Assembly (NCBI GenBank): GCA_964510515.1
Contig: CAZEAU010000041.1
Span: forward strand, 1-14,994
DNA: 14,994 nt
DNA from: SURF-21 sp964510515
GTDB lineage: Bacteria; Actinomycetota; Geothermincolia; Geothermincolales; RBG-13-55-18
Reading direction: 5' to 3'
Part shown: piece by piece, positions 1-6,492 of the stretch
Layout: each line of letters starts with the position of its first letter
How positions within the stretch are numbered: position 1 is the stretch's first letter
Translations under genes and position numbers: made by a program
Notes under the pieces: model-generated
Databases searched by the model: none
What the model was told of the DNA's origin: nothing
What the model saw: the letters and a program-made list of their open reading frames with translations, nothing else

Positions 1-24
1 CTCGCGGCTCGGAGGCAAAACGCG

Positions 25-64
25 AGCCCATGCGGCGGGCTGGAGAGAGAGCCGGTGAGGGCAG
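25..64. repeat. Direct repeat, copy 1 (pair with 170-207)
   Basis: This 40-bp stretch is almost identical to 170-207. The two copies differ mainly by a small indel in the GAGAGA run and by GTG/TGG. Similarity decays gradually for about 10 bp downstream. Each copy begins with AGCCC ATGCGGC GGGCT, a 5-bp stem with a 7-nt loop, so it could form a small hairpin in RNA or DNA. No reading frame explains it. Between the copies (65-169) I see only a short palindrome, GGTCTT-TT-AAGACC at 104-117, with no T-tract after it. Confidence 0.6.
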
Positions 65-169
65 ACGCTGCGGATAATGTAAAGGGCCAAGTGGGCAGAC
101 GCCGGTCTTTTAAGACCTGCGAGTACGGAGCGAGGGCCGCGTCCCCGGATCCCTGACGCAAGCACATCC

Positions 170-207
170 AGCCCATGCGGCGGGCTGGAGAGAGCCGTGG
201 AGGGCAG
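170..207. repeat. Direct repeat, copy 2 (pair with 25-64)
   Basis: This is the second copy of the 40-bp repeat, including the same AGCCC/GGGCT hairpin arms. The start-to-start distance is 145 bp. The stretch 1-480 has no believable gene: its open frames lack a Shine-Dalgarno site and family resemblance. It is best read as intergenic sequence carrying a short duplicated element. Confidence 0.6.
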
Positions 208-287
208 GCTATGCGGTTCTGGAAAGGGCGGGGGGGAGGAGCAGACGGAAGAGGAATCGTGCTGCGCCCTCGGTGGCCCCAAAGAGA

Positions 288-367
288 CAGCTCCCGAGAC
301 AAGCCTTATCTCTGCATATGCCGCGGAGATCCCCGCAATTTCGCTTACTCTCGGGAGCTGATTTTTT
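288..367 (+). terminator. Long hairpin followed by T6: terminator or structured leader RNA
   Basis: CAGCTCCCGAGA (288-299) is the exact reverse complement of TCTCGGGAGCTG (349-360), and the right arm is followed by A and six T (362-367). Inside, AAGC (301-304) pairs with GCTT (343-346). The remaining loop can fold as ATCTC (308-312)/GAGAT (326-330) or, alternatively, GCGG (323-326)/CCGC (333-336). A 12-bp stem plus a T-tract is what an intrinsic terminator needs, but the 49-nt interior with mutually exclusive stems is larger than usual. It may end transcription entering from the left, or act as an attenuator or structured leader for the ferredoxin gene about 140 bp downstream. I do not recognise it as a named riboswitch. 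Confidence 0.55.
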
Positions 368-437
368 GCCCCTCAGCATTGTATATACCACACAATCGCC
401 GCGGCTAAACCTCTCCCCGCCCGCCCCGCATGTCCGC

Positions 438-457
438 TGATATATATCATCGATACC
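438..457. promoter_or_regulatory. Palindrome TGATATATATCA plus ATCGATAC, possible operator
   Basis: TGATATATATCA (438-449) is a perfect 12-bp palindrome in an AT-rich patch about 60 bp before the ferredoxin start. It runs into ATCGATAC (449-456). A related arrangement, TGATA then ATCGATAC, recurs at 928-942 before the next gene. It could be a regulator site or promoter element. No clear -35/-10 pair is visible. Confidence 0.35.
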
Positions 458-505
458 CCGTTTTATCCGGACTAATATGCCCACAGGCGCAGGAGGAGGG
501 AAAGC

Positions 506-727
506 ATGCGCAGCAAGATGCCCTGGGTGGACGTGGAGAGGTGCGAGATAGCGGAGCGCTGCACGGACTGCAAGGCGGCCAGGTTCTGCAAGTACGACGC
601 CTTCAACATCGTCCCGGGCGGAAACGGCTGGGGGGGAAAGCGCAGGATCGCCATAGACCTCGAGAAATGCCGCCTGTGCGGAGACTGTGCCCACGCCTGC
701 GAACTGGGCGCGGTGAAGATGGTCTGA
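506..727 (+). CDS. Small 2[4Fe-4S] ferredoxin-like protein
   Basis: A 73-residue cytoplasmic electron carrier with two cysteine groups. The second is the classical C55-x2-C58-x2-C61-x3-C65. The first is non-classical: C13-x5-C19-x2-C22-x5-C28, with the usual third Cys position occupied by Ala25, so C13 probably supplies a ligand. Each group has four cysteines, enough for one [4Fe-4S] cluster. The residue after the last Cys of each group is Lys or Glu rather than the usual Pro. Start chosen at the ATG 5 nt after a strong AGGAGGAGGG (491-500). It stands alone, 286 bp before the acyl-CoA ligase, so co-transcription is uncertain. The partner oxidoreductase cannot be named. The longer frames overlapping it look like shadows. 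Confidence 0.88.
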   Translation: MRSKMPWVDVERCEIAERCTDCKAARFCKYDAFNIVPGGNGWGGKRRIAIDLEKCRLCGDCAHACELGAVKMV

Positions 728-927
728 GGCAGCGGAGGGGAGAGGGGCTCGGGGCAGGGACGGCCGGAGCTGTTTCATCCGCGTGTTTCCCACCGCCGAA
801 GGGACGGGGACAGGACCGCCTGGACGCCCTTGCGCCGCGCGCTTCCCCCCCTGCTCTCCCCCTGCCAGGCCCCGCCCGCGGCGCCGCCGGGAGGGCCGCA
901 ACCGCGCTGCATGGCCCCCAGTTTTCG

Positions 928-943
928 TGATAATATCGATACT
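928..943. promoter_or_regulatory. AT-rich element TGATA-ATATCGATACT, possible promoter/operator
   Basis: This is the only AT-rich patch in the 286-bp gap before the acyl-CoA ligase. It contains TAATAT (931-936), a possible -10, and shares TGATA and ATCGATAC (935-942) with the element at 438-457 before the ferredoxin. No good -35 is visible at the expected distance. The rest of the gap (728-1013) is GC-rich with no gene I can support. Confidence 0.3.
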
Positions 944-1013
944 CAAGGACAAAGCGGAAGGCGGCCTCGGCGTCCATGCGATGCGGCCCGATACGGGGGG
1001 AGGAAAAGCGCGT

Positions 1014-2624
1014 ATGCCGAAGACACTCTGGGACCACCTGCCGGCGCAACAGTATCTTGCAGCCCAGGACCAGCACCTGGCCCGCTTCATCCGCGAACTG
1101 GTATATCCCTGCAGCCCCTACTACCGCGAACTCCTGGACTACAACCGCATAAAGCCGAATGTGATCAGATCGACCCGGGACCTTTCCTGCATCCCCTTCA
1201 CCACCAAGGCCGATGTCGCCCCCCTGCCGGAGGACCCGGCCATACCCTTTTCCCTGCTCCTGCAGGCGCCCTCGCGGCGCATGGACGAAGCCGGGCCCTC
1301 TTTCCGCCTGAGGCAGAGAGCGCTGAAACTGGTCCGCGGCGGGGAGGCTTACGCGAACCTGATGGACGACGAGTTCCTGCCCATACACTACCATTTCACC
1401 ATCGGGCGCACGGCGCTGCCCACACCGATCCTCTATACCTCCTACGACCTGCGGCGCATGCGGGAGGCGGGGCGCAGGCTGTTTGAACTGCTGGAGCTGA
1501 AGCGCGACGACCTGCTCATCAACGCCTTTCCCTTCGCCCCCCACCTCGCCTTCTGGATGACCTATTTCGCCGCCGAGGCCACGGGCGTTCCCGTCCTGCA
1601 CACCGGCGGCGGCCGCATCCTCGGCACCATGCGCATCCTGGAGGCGCTGGAACGCCTGCAGGGAACGGTGCTCACCGCCACCCCCGGCTACGCCTACTAT
1701 CTCCTGCGCCAGGCGGCCGGCGAGGGACGCGACTTCTCCCACCTGCACACCCTGATCATGGGCGGAGACCGCCTGCCCACGGGCCTCAAGGGGAAGATAC
1801 TCGAGCTGCTGGAGAAGGTGGGGGCGGAGAAGGCCGCCGTGGCCTCCACCTACGGCTTCACCGAGGGGCGGGTGGCGTGGAGCGAGTGCCGGCCGTCCGC
1901 GATGTCCAGGGAGGAGAGCTCGGGATATCACCTCTTCCCGGACATGGAGATCGTGGAGATCATCGACCCCGTGAGCGGCCGCCGCAGGGACGCGGGGGAG
2001 GACGGCGAGCTGGTGTACTCCTCCCTGGACTGGAGGGGGAGCGTGCTGCTGCGCTTCCGCACCGGAGACCTCATCAACGGCGGCCTGGTGCACGAACCCT
2101 GCCCCTACTGCGGGCGCTCCCTGCCCCGTTTGGGGCTGGATATCACCCGCACCTCGGAATACAAGGAGTTCGAACTCACCAAGCTCAAGGGGACCCTGGT
2201 CGACCTCAACGCCTTCTATCCCCTGCTCTCGGGGCATAAGGACGTGCTGGAATGGCAGCTGGAGATGAGGAAGCGCAACGACGACCCCTTCGATCTCGAC
2301 GAGATCTACCTCCACGTCACTCCGGCCGAGGGGATGTCCCAGGCCTACGTGGAGAAAGAGCTGCGCGAGCTGCTGCTGCGCGAGGTGGAGGTAGCCCCCA
2401 CGCGCATCGTCTTCCACGAGCTGCCCAGCCTGCTTAAGCGCCTGGGGCTGGACACCAAGGGACGCGAGCGCCGTTTCATCGACCGCAGGATAGAGGCCGC
2501 GGACGGCGGTGGCGAGCCGGAGCAGCAGCCCACGCCCCAGGAGAAGATGGAGTTCGAGGACATGCTACGGCGGGAGGATGCAGCGGAGGAACACGGCGGC
2601 GGTGAAACGCCCGCCGAGGGCTGA
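1014..2624 (+). CDS. PaaK-like AMP-dependent acyl-CoA ligase with altered P-loop
   Basis: A 536-residue member of the phenylacetate-CoA ligase (PaaK) branch of ANL enzymes, which use ATP to form an acyl-adenylate and then an acyl-CoA. Visible marks: the NAFPFAPHLAFW segment typical of the branch, a TATPGYAYYLL segment, Y280-G-F-T-E284 (adenine/Mg motif), R349-T-G-D352 (ribose-binding Asp), C363-P-Y-C366-G-R, and a C-terminal Lys in TKGRERR. The expected TSGTTGKP phosphate loop reads T129-I-G-R-T-A134, so the loop is degenerate. A charged, low-complexity tail of about 45 residues follows. Start chosen at 1014: GGGGGGAGGA lies about 9 nt upstream, and sequence further upstream is low-complexity. 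Glycerol kinase follows after 15 bp, so they are probably co-transcribed. The substrate is unknown: an aromatic, phenolic or fatty acid is possible. Confidence 0.85.
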   Translation: MPKTLWDHLPAQQYLAAQDQHLARFIRELVYPCSPYYRELLDYNRIKPNVIRSTRDLSCIPFTTKADVAPLPEDPAIPFSLLLQAPSRRMDEAGPSFRLRQRALKLVRGGEAYANLMDDEFLPIHYHFTIGRTALPTPILYTSYDLRRMREAGRRLFELLELKRDDLLINAFPFAPHLAFWMTYFAAEATGVPVLHTGGGRILGTMRILEALERLQGTVLTATPGYAYYLLRQAAGEGRDFSHLHTLIMGGDRLPTGLKGKILELLEKVGAEKAAVASTYGFTEGRVAWSECRPSAMSREESSGYHLFPDMEIVEIIDPVSGRRRDAGEDGELVYSSLDWRGSVLLRFRTGDLINGGLVHEPCPYCGRSLPRLGLDITRTSEYKEFELTKLKGTLVDLNAFYPLLSGHKDVLEWQLEMRKRNDDPFDLDEIYLHVTPAEGMSQAYVEKELRELLLREVEVAPTRIVFHELPSLLKRLGLDTKGRERRFIDRRIEAADGGGEPEQQPTPQEKMEFEDMLRREDAAEEHGGGETPAEG

Positions 2625-2639
2625 AAAGGGCGAGACCGC

Positions 2640-4157
2640 ATGCTCATTCTCGCCATAGACGAGGGAACGACCGGGACCAAATGCGTGTGCTTCGACCGCG
2701 AGCAGCGGCCGCTCTCCAGCGTGTCCCTGGAGTTCGAGCAGCATTACCCCCAGCCGGGATGGGTAGAACACGACGCCGAGGAGATATGGCAGCGCACCCT
2801 GGAGGCCGCGCGGCAGGCCCTGGCGCAGGCCGGGGCAGCGCCCTCCGACGTGGCGGCGGTGGGCATCACCAACCAGCGTGAGACCGCGGTCATCTGGGAG
2901 CGCGACGGCGGGCGGCCGGTGCGCAGGGCCATCGTGTGGCAATGCCGCCGCAGCGCCGACATCTGCCGCCGCTGCATCGAGGGTGGCCTCGAGGACATGG
3001 TGCGCAGGAAGACGGGCCTGGTGCTGGACCCATATTTCTCCGGCACCAAGCTCACCTGGGTCATGGAGAACGAGCCCCGTACGGCCCGCATGGCGGAAGC
3101 GGGCGAGCTGAGTTTCGGCACTATCGATTCCTGGCTCATCTACCGCCTCACCGGCGGACGGGTACACGCCACCGATGTCTCCAACGCCAGCCGTACCCTG
3201 CTCTTCAACATCGGCGACCTCGCCTGGGACCCTGAGCTGGCGGCAATGTGCGCCGTGCCCATGTCCATGCTTCCCGAGGTGATGCCGTCCTGCGGCGTCA
3301 TCGCCGAGACCGACCCCGATTCCTTCCTGGGCATCGCCGCCCCCATAGCCGGGGTCGCCGGCGACCAGCAGGCGGCGCTCTTCGGGCAGGCCTGCTTCCA
3401 CCCCGGCATGACCAAGAACACCTACGGCACCGGCAGCTTCGTGCTCATGAACATCGGGGGAGAGCCGCGCCTCTCCGAAAACGGCCTGCTGACCACGGTC
3501 GCCTGGTCCATGGGCGGCGAGGTGACCTACGCCATGGAGGGGGCCATCTTCATCACCGGAGCCGCCGTGGGCTGGCTGCGCGATGGGCTGGGCATCATCG
3601 CCAGGGCCTCCGAGGTGGACGAGCTGGCCGCGCAGGTGGAGGACACCGGGGGCGTCTATTTCGTGCCCGCTTTCGTGGGGCTGGGGGCACCGCACTGGGA
3701 CCCCGAGGCGCGCGCCCTGCTCATCGGCATGACCAGGGGCACGGGGCGGGCGCACATCGCCCGCGCGGTCATCGAATCCATGGCCTTGCAGACCGCGGAC
3801 GTGCTGGAGGTGATGCGAGACGAGAGCGCCATACCCCTGAAGGAGCTGCGCGTGGACGGGGGCGCCAGCGTCATGGACATGCTCCTGCAGTATCAGGCCG
3901 ACCTGCTGGGCGTGCCGGTGCGCCGCCCGGTCATCACCGAAACCACTTCCCTGGGCGCCGCCCTGCTGGCGGGGCTGGGGACGGGCTTTTGGAAGAGCAT
4001 GGGGGAAGTCGAGGAGCGCTGGAAGCTGGACCGCGAGGCCCTGCCCGACCCCGGCGCGCGGGAACGCGTTTCCCTCATGCGCAGGGACTGGAAAAGGGCC
4101 GTGCAGCGCAGCCTGGAATGGGCGCGCGAGGACATGGCCGGCGGCTTGGACGAGTAG
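2640..4157 (+). CDS. glpK: Glycerol kinase
   Basis: A 505-residue FGGY-family kinase that converts glycerol and ATP to glycerol 3-phosphate in the cytoplasm. Its length is normal for the family. The glycerol-contact residues known from E. coli (R83, E84, Y135, D245) appear as R80-E81 (TNQRET), Y132 (DPYFSGTK) and D242 (AGDQQAALFGQ), with a constant offset of -3. The phosphate loop is D7-E-G-T-T-G-T-K instead of the usual DQGTTSSR. The fructose-bisphosphate loop of the E. coli enzyme (GGKGGTR) is absent, and the position of the PTS-phosphorylated His of Gram-positive enzymes is Ser228, so neither classical control is expected. SD is weak (AAAAGGG). It lies 15 bp after the ligase gene and 116 bp before the monoacylglycerol lipase. 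No glycerol facilitator or G3P dehydrogenase gene lies in the window. Confidence 0.95.
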   Translation: MLILAIDEGTTGTKCVCFDREQRPLSSVSLEFEQHYPQPGWVEHDAEEIWQRTLEAARQALAQAGAAPSDVAAVGITNQRETAVIWERDGGRPVRRAIVWQCRRSADICRRCIEGGLEDMVRRKTGLVLDPYFSGTKLTWVMENEPRTARMAEAGELSFGTIDSWLIYRLTGGRVHATDVSNASRTLLFNIGDLAWDPELAAMCAVPMSMLPEVMPSCGVIAETDPDSFLGIAAPIAGVAGDQQAALFGQACFHPGMTKNTYGTGSFVLMNIGGEPRLSENGLLTTVAWSMGGEVTYAMEGAIFITGAAVGWLRDGLGIIARASEVDELAAQVEDTGGVYFVPAFVGLGAPHWDPEARALLIGMTRGTGRAHIARAVIESMALQTADVLEVMRDESAIPLKELRVDGGASVMDMLLQYQADLLGVPVRRPVITETTSLGAALLAGLGTGFWKSMGEVEERWKLDREALPDPGARERVSLMRRDWKRAVQRSLEWAREDMAGGLDE

Positions 4158-4273
4158 GAGGCGGGCGGGCGGCGGAGCCCGGAGCGGGGTATATTGCGCA
4201 CGGCATGAGGGCATTCGCGAGGGTATTGGTGCCCGGCCGGGTGAGGATTCGCCGCGGGAGCAAGGAGGGGAAG

Positions 4274-5023
4274 ATGGCGGAGGAAGTATGGCCTGACGCG
4301 CAGCCCTTTTATTTCGAGGGCGGCAGGACGGGGGTCCTCGTGGTGCACGGCTTCACCGGCTGCACCCAGAGCATGCTGCCGCTGGGCGAGGGGCTGGCGG
4401 CAGCGGGATTCACCGTGCTGGGGCCGCGCCTGCCCGGGCACGGCACCACGGTCGGGGACATGGGCACCCGCAAATGGCGGGAATGGACGGGGGAGGCGGA
4501 AAAGGGCCTGGAGGAGCTGCTGGGGCGATGCGACCGCGTCTTCGTGACCGGCCTCTCCATGGGGGGGACCATCGCCTGCTATCTGGGGGAGCGCCACGCG
4601 GACAGGGTGGCGGGCCTCATGCCCATCAACGCCCCGGTGCACAGGCTCAATCCCCTGCTGCCGCTGACGCCGCTCGCCAAGTACGTGCTCAAGACCATCC
4701 CCGGGGTGGGCAGCGACATCAAGGACCCCGAAGCCGTGGAGTCGTGCTACGACAAGGTGCCGGTGGCGGCGGCGGCCGAGCTGCATCAGCTCATGAAAGC
4801 GACCAGGGAGGGGCTGGCGGGGATCAGCGCGCCCATGCTCGTCTTCTCCTCGCGCGAGGACCACGTCGTCCCCACCACCAACGCCCCCTACATCCTGGAG
4901 CATGTGGGCTCCAGCGACAAGGAACTGGTGTGGCTCGAGAACTCCTATCACGTCGCCACCCTGGACCACGACAAGCAGCTCATCATCGAGCGCTGCGTGG
5001 AGTTCATCAACCGCCTCGCCTGA
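4274..5023 (+). CDS. Monoacylglycerol lipase (alpha/beta hydrolase)
   Basis: A 249-residue alpha/beta hydrolase that closely resembles, from memory, the bacterial monoacylglycerol lipase of Bacillus sp. H257 (250 residues): the same VHGFTG oxyanion segment (24-29), VTGLSMGG nucleophile elbow with Ser95, EDHVVP with Asp196, and NSYHVATLD with His226. The family also holds the Est30-type carboxylesterases, so a short-chain esterase is the alternative. It would release glycerol and a fatty acid from monoacylglycerol. There is no signal peptide, so it should be cytoplasmic. Start chosen at ATG 4274, about 5 nt after AGGAGG (4263-4268). An in-frame ATG at 4205 lacks a ribosome site and adds an Arg-rich, unconserved leader. 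Glycerol kinase just upstream would use its product. Confidence 0.88.
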   Translation: MAEEVWPDAQPFYFEGGRTGVLVVHGFTGCTQSMLPLGEGLAAAGFTVLGPRLPGHGTTVGDMGTRKWREWTGEAEKGLEELLGRCDRVFVTGLSMGGTIACYLGERHADRVAGLMPINAPVHRLNPLLPLTPLAKYVLKTIPGVGSDIKDPEAVESCYDKVPVAAAAELHQLMKATREGLAGISAPMLVFSSREDHVVPTTNAPYILEHVGSSDKELVWLENSYHVATLDHDKQLIIERCVEFINRLA

Positions 5024-5121
5024 GGGCCCGCCGCGGGACGGCCGCGAAAGGGAGCGGCTGCCTTGCGGGTCGCGCACCTCCCGCGGGACGGGGGGCCGCG
5101 TCTCCGCACGGGACGCACGCG

Positions 5122-5137
5122 GCGGGGTTGACCCCGC
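5122..5137. terminator. GC hairpin between convergent genes
   Basis: GCGGGG-TTGA-CCCCGC is a perfect 6-bp stem with a 4-nt loop, in the 130-bp gap between the lipase (+) and the XRE/cupin gene (-). No T-tract follows on either strand, so it is at best a weak or Rho-assisted terminator. Confidence 0.35.
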
Positions 5138-5153
5138 AAGGGATATGCGGGGC

Positions 5154-5690
5154 TCACACGCTGGGGGGGGTTATCACCATGAGCAGGCTTCCCTCGTCCC
5201 CGGAGAGGTTCTCCCAGCCATGCGACTGCGCTCCCTGGAAATATACACAGTCGCCTTCTCGCAGGTGGTGAGCGGTGCCGCCCAGCTCGAAGCGGAACTC
5301 GCCCTTCAGCACCATGGCGAACTCCTCGCCTCCATGCTCGATGGGGTCGCGGTAGCGGGCATTGGCCTGGAAGGTCCCCAGCAGGGGCTCCATCTCCACG
5401 TTGGCCTCGCCCACCAGCAGCTCCAGGGTGACCGACTCGGGGCTGTCCACCCGCCTGCGGTCCTCCCTGCGAAAGGCGATCTTGCGCGTGGTCTCGCCGG
5501 AGAAGACCTCGGCGAGGGTCACGCCGAAAAAGTTGGTCAACTTGATCAGGTTCTTTATGGTGATGCTGCTCTTGCCGTTCTCCAGCCTGCTCAGGAAGGA
5601 GACGGAGAACCCCGTGCCCTCCGACACCTGGCGCATGGACAGCTTCCTGCCCTGCCGCAGCTCACGCAGTTTCGCGCCGATATCCTCCAT
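5154..5690 (-). CDS. XRE-family transcriptional regulator with C-terminal cupin domain
   Basis: A 178-residue protein. Residues 6-60 form a lambda-repressor-type helix-turn-helix (recognition helix around SVSFLSRLENGK, 29-40), and residues about 95-175 form a cupin_2 sensor domain. Motif 1 is H119-G-G-E-E123 with G130; motif 2 is G146-D-x-V-Y-F with H157 and N161. In this family (PuuR/SutR-like) the cupin binds a small ligand, sometimes through a metal, and the protein controls catabolic or stress genes. The start ATG has AAGGGGG 6 nt upstream. The gene converges on the lipase-kinase-ligase block and is divergent from the small protein at 6070. The AT-rich island between is its likely promoter and autoregulatory region. 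The effector and targets are not shown by the sequence. Confidence 0.92.
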   Translation of the reverse strand: MEDIGAKLRELRQGRKLSMRQVSEGTGFSVSFLSRLENGKSSITIKNLIKLTNFFGVTLAEVFSGETTRKIAFRREDRRRVDSPESVTLELLVGEANVEMEPLLGTFQANARYRDPIEHGGEEFAMVLKGEFRFELGGTAHHLREGDCVYFQGAQSHGWENLSGDEGSLLMVITPPSV

Positions 5691-5812
5691 GCCATGCCCC
5701 CTTGGTGTATATAGAGAAGGCCGTATTACCTGAGACTATATCCTGATGACCGCATGCAATGCAAACAAACGCGACCGGTTATTATATAAGCATCCCCCTC
5801 GGCTATATATGC

Positions 5813-5841
5813 GCACGATATGCGGCCGGCGTGCACGATAT
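5813..5841. repeat. Two GCACGATATG boxes 19 bp apart
   Basis: GCACGATATG occurs exactly at 5813-5822 and 5832-5841, a start-to-start distance of 19 bp, close to two helical turns. Such spacing puts both boxes on one DNA face, as for a regulator binding in tandem. It lies 120-150 bp before the XRE/cupin start. Confidence 0.4.
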
Positions 5842-5918
5842 GTTCTCCGCACGGCCGCCTCAAGCGCATGCCGTGTAAACGGAGTTGCATATAAGCTTGC
5901 ATCCCTTGCCTATACACT

Positions 5919-5934
5919 AACATACCTGTATGTT
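5919..5934. promoter_or_regulatory. Palindromic operator candidate AACATAC-CT-GTATGTT
   Basis: AACATAC and GTATGTT are perfect 7-bp inverted arms around a 2-bp centre, a 16-bp dyad of the size bound by dimeric regulators such as TetR- or XRE-type proteins. It lies in the AT-rich island between two divergent genes. The binder is unknown; the adjacent XRE/cupin protein is the obvious candidate. Confidence 0.5.
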
Positions 5935-5997
5935 CAGGCTATATCCCTGTAGTGCGTTAGCTTATTATCATAGGTATTATCTTTAAGTGTAATGTTA

Positions 5998-6026
5998 TTG
6001 ACATTCGTATTATATAAGAGTAATCT
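5998..6026 (+). promoter_or_regulatory. Possible promoter for the 50-residue protein
   Basis: A perfect -35 TTGACA lies at 5998-6003. With a 17-bp spacer the -10 would be TAATCT (6021-6026), a weak match. A better -10 look-alike, TATAAG (6013-6018), sits too close for this -35. Transcription would start about 35-40 bp before the gene at 6070. Confidence 0.4.
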
Positions 6027-6048
6027 TTGTGTTAGTAAACGTTACTCT
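6017..6048 (+). promoter_or_regulatory. Inverted repeat AGAGTAA/TTACTCT in the leader
   Basis: AGAGTAA (6017-6023) and TTACTCT (6042-6048) are exact reverse complements. A U-G pair could extend the stem to 8 bp in RNA, with a loop of about 16 nt. It overlaps the presumed -10 and lies just before the ribosome site at 6059-6064, so it could be an operator or a leader hairpin affecting translation. Confidence 0.4.
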
Positions 6049-6069
6049 CTAGAGAAACAGGTGGTGAAA

Positions 6070-6222
6070 ATGTACAGCGACTTCCAGATCGAGAGGTGGT
6101 ACCTGGGACTGCCGTTCGTGGACGGCGAACGCGAGGGAGCGGACGAAGTACTGGAGCTGCCGCGCTTCAGCGACGAAGAGGTGGAGCGGCTCTTCCTGGG
6201 CTTTCCGCTCATGGCGGCCTGA
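6070..6222 (+). CDS. 50-residue protein with a duplicated S-D-x-x-[IV]-E-R-x-[YF]-L-G-x-P motif
   Basis: I do not recognise this protein. It has 50 residues and is acidic. The motif S3-D-F-Q-I-E-R-W-Y-L-G-L-P15 recurs as S34-D-E-E-V-E-R-L-F-L-G-F-P46, 31 residues apart, the second copy ending the protein with LMAA. The two halves are joined by a charged linker. There is no signal peptide or membrane segment. Start chosen at ATG 6070, 5 nt after AGGTGG (6059-6064). The same frame is open back to 5992, but that leader lies in AT-rich promoter sequence and has no ribosome site. GC content jumps from about 30% to typical coding values at this start, which supports a real gene. It is divergent from the XRE/cupin regulator and 270 bp before an acyl-CoA synthetase. 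A two-site adaptor, inhibitor or leader peptide is possible; none is shown. Confidence 0.6.
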   Translation: MYSDFQIERWYLGLPFVDGEREGADEVLELPRFSDEEVERLFLGFPLMAA

Positions 6223-6492
6223 ATGCGTCCTGGGGGCCGCGAGGGGGCTGAGGAGCCGCGAAAGCTATCGGTCGCGCCCGCGGGCTCGCTGGCCCACCGT
6301 GCGCGCATGAACCTTGGCTCCTGCGAGGCGGGCGGGCGCGTGCACCTGGCTCATTTCCTCTGCTATCCGGGATGCACGCGGGAGGCCCGCTCCGGGGCCG
6401 CCCCCGCCGAAGCGGAAACGGAGGAGGAGGAGAGAGCCGCCCGCTGACCCGCCGTCATGCGGCACGGTGAAAACGGGGAGGTGGAATATCCC

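Larger units (their letters stand above)
5691..6069. promoter_or_regulatory. AT-rich divergent regulatory island
   Basis: This 379-bp gap between the divergent XRE/cupin gene and the small protein gene has no gene I can support. Its base composition breaks sharply from the neighbours: 5941-6060 has 36 G/C in 120 bases (30%), while surrounding genes are strongly GC-rich. It holds several TATA-like boxes, including ATTATATAAG twice (5781-5790, 6009-6018), plus the palindrome, direct repeat, promoter and inverted repeat listed separately. Short open frames here lack ribosome sites. Confidence 0.65.

Noticed and set aside
288..360. Small transposable element with 12-bp terminal inverted repeats
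   Set aside because: No target-site duplication flanks the arms, and the T6 tail is better explained by an RNA hairpin.
783..1013. Upstream extension of the acyl-CoA ligase frame
   Set aside because: The added 77 residues are Pro/Arg-rich and unlike the family. The start at 1014 has a good ribosome site and the right length.
2565..4214. 549-codon open frame on the - strand opposite glycerol kinase
   Set aside because: Antisense to a clear glpK with all glycerol-contact residues; no motif of its own.
5726..5952. Short frames on both strands in the AT-rich island
   Set aside because: No ribosome sites, no recognisable motifs, and they overlap symmetric regulatory elements.
6223..6447. 74-codon frame starting directly after the small protein's stop
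   Set aside because: The ATG abuts the stop codon but lacks a ribosome site, and the sequence is Ala/Gly/Arg-rich without motifs. Treated as non-coding leader before the synthetase.
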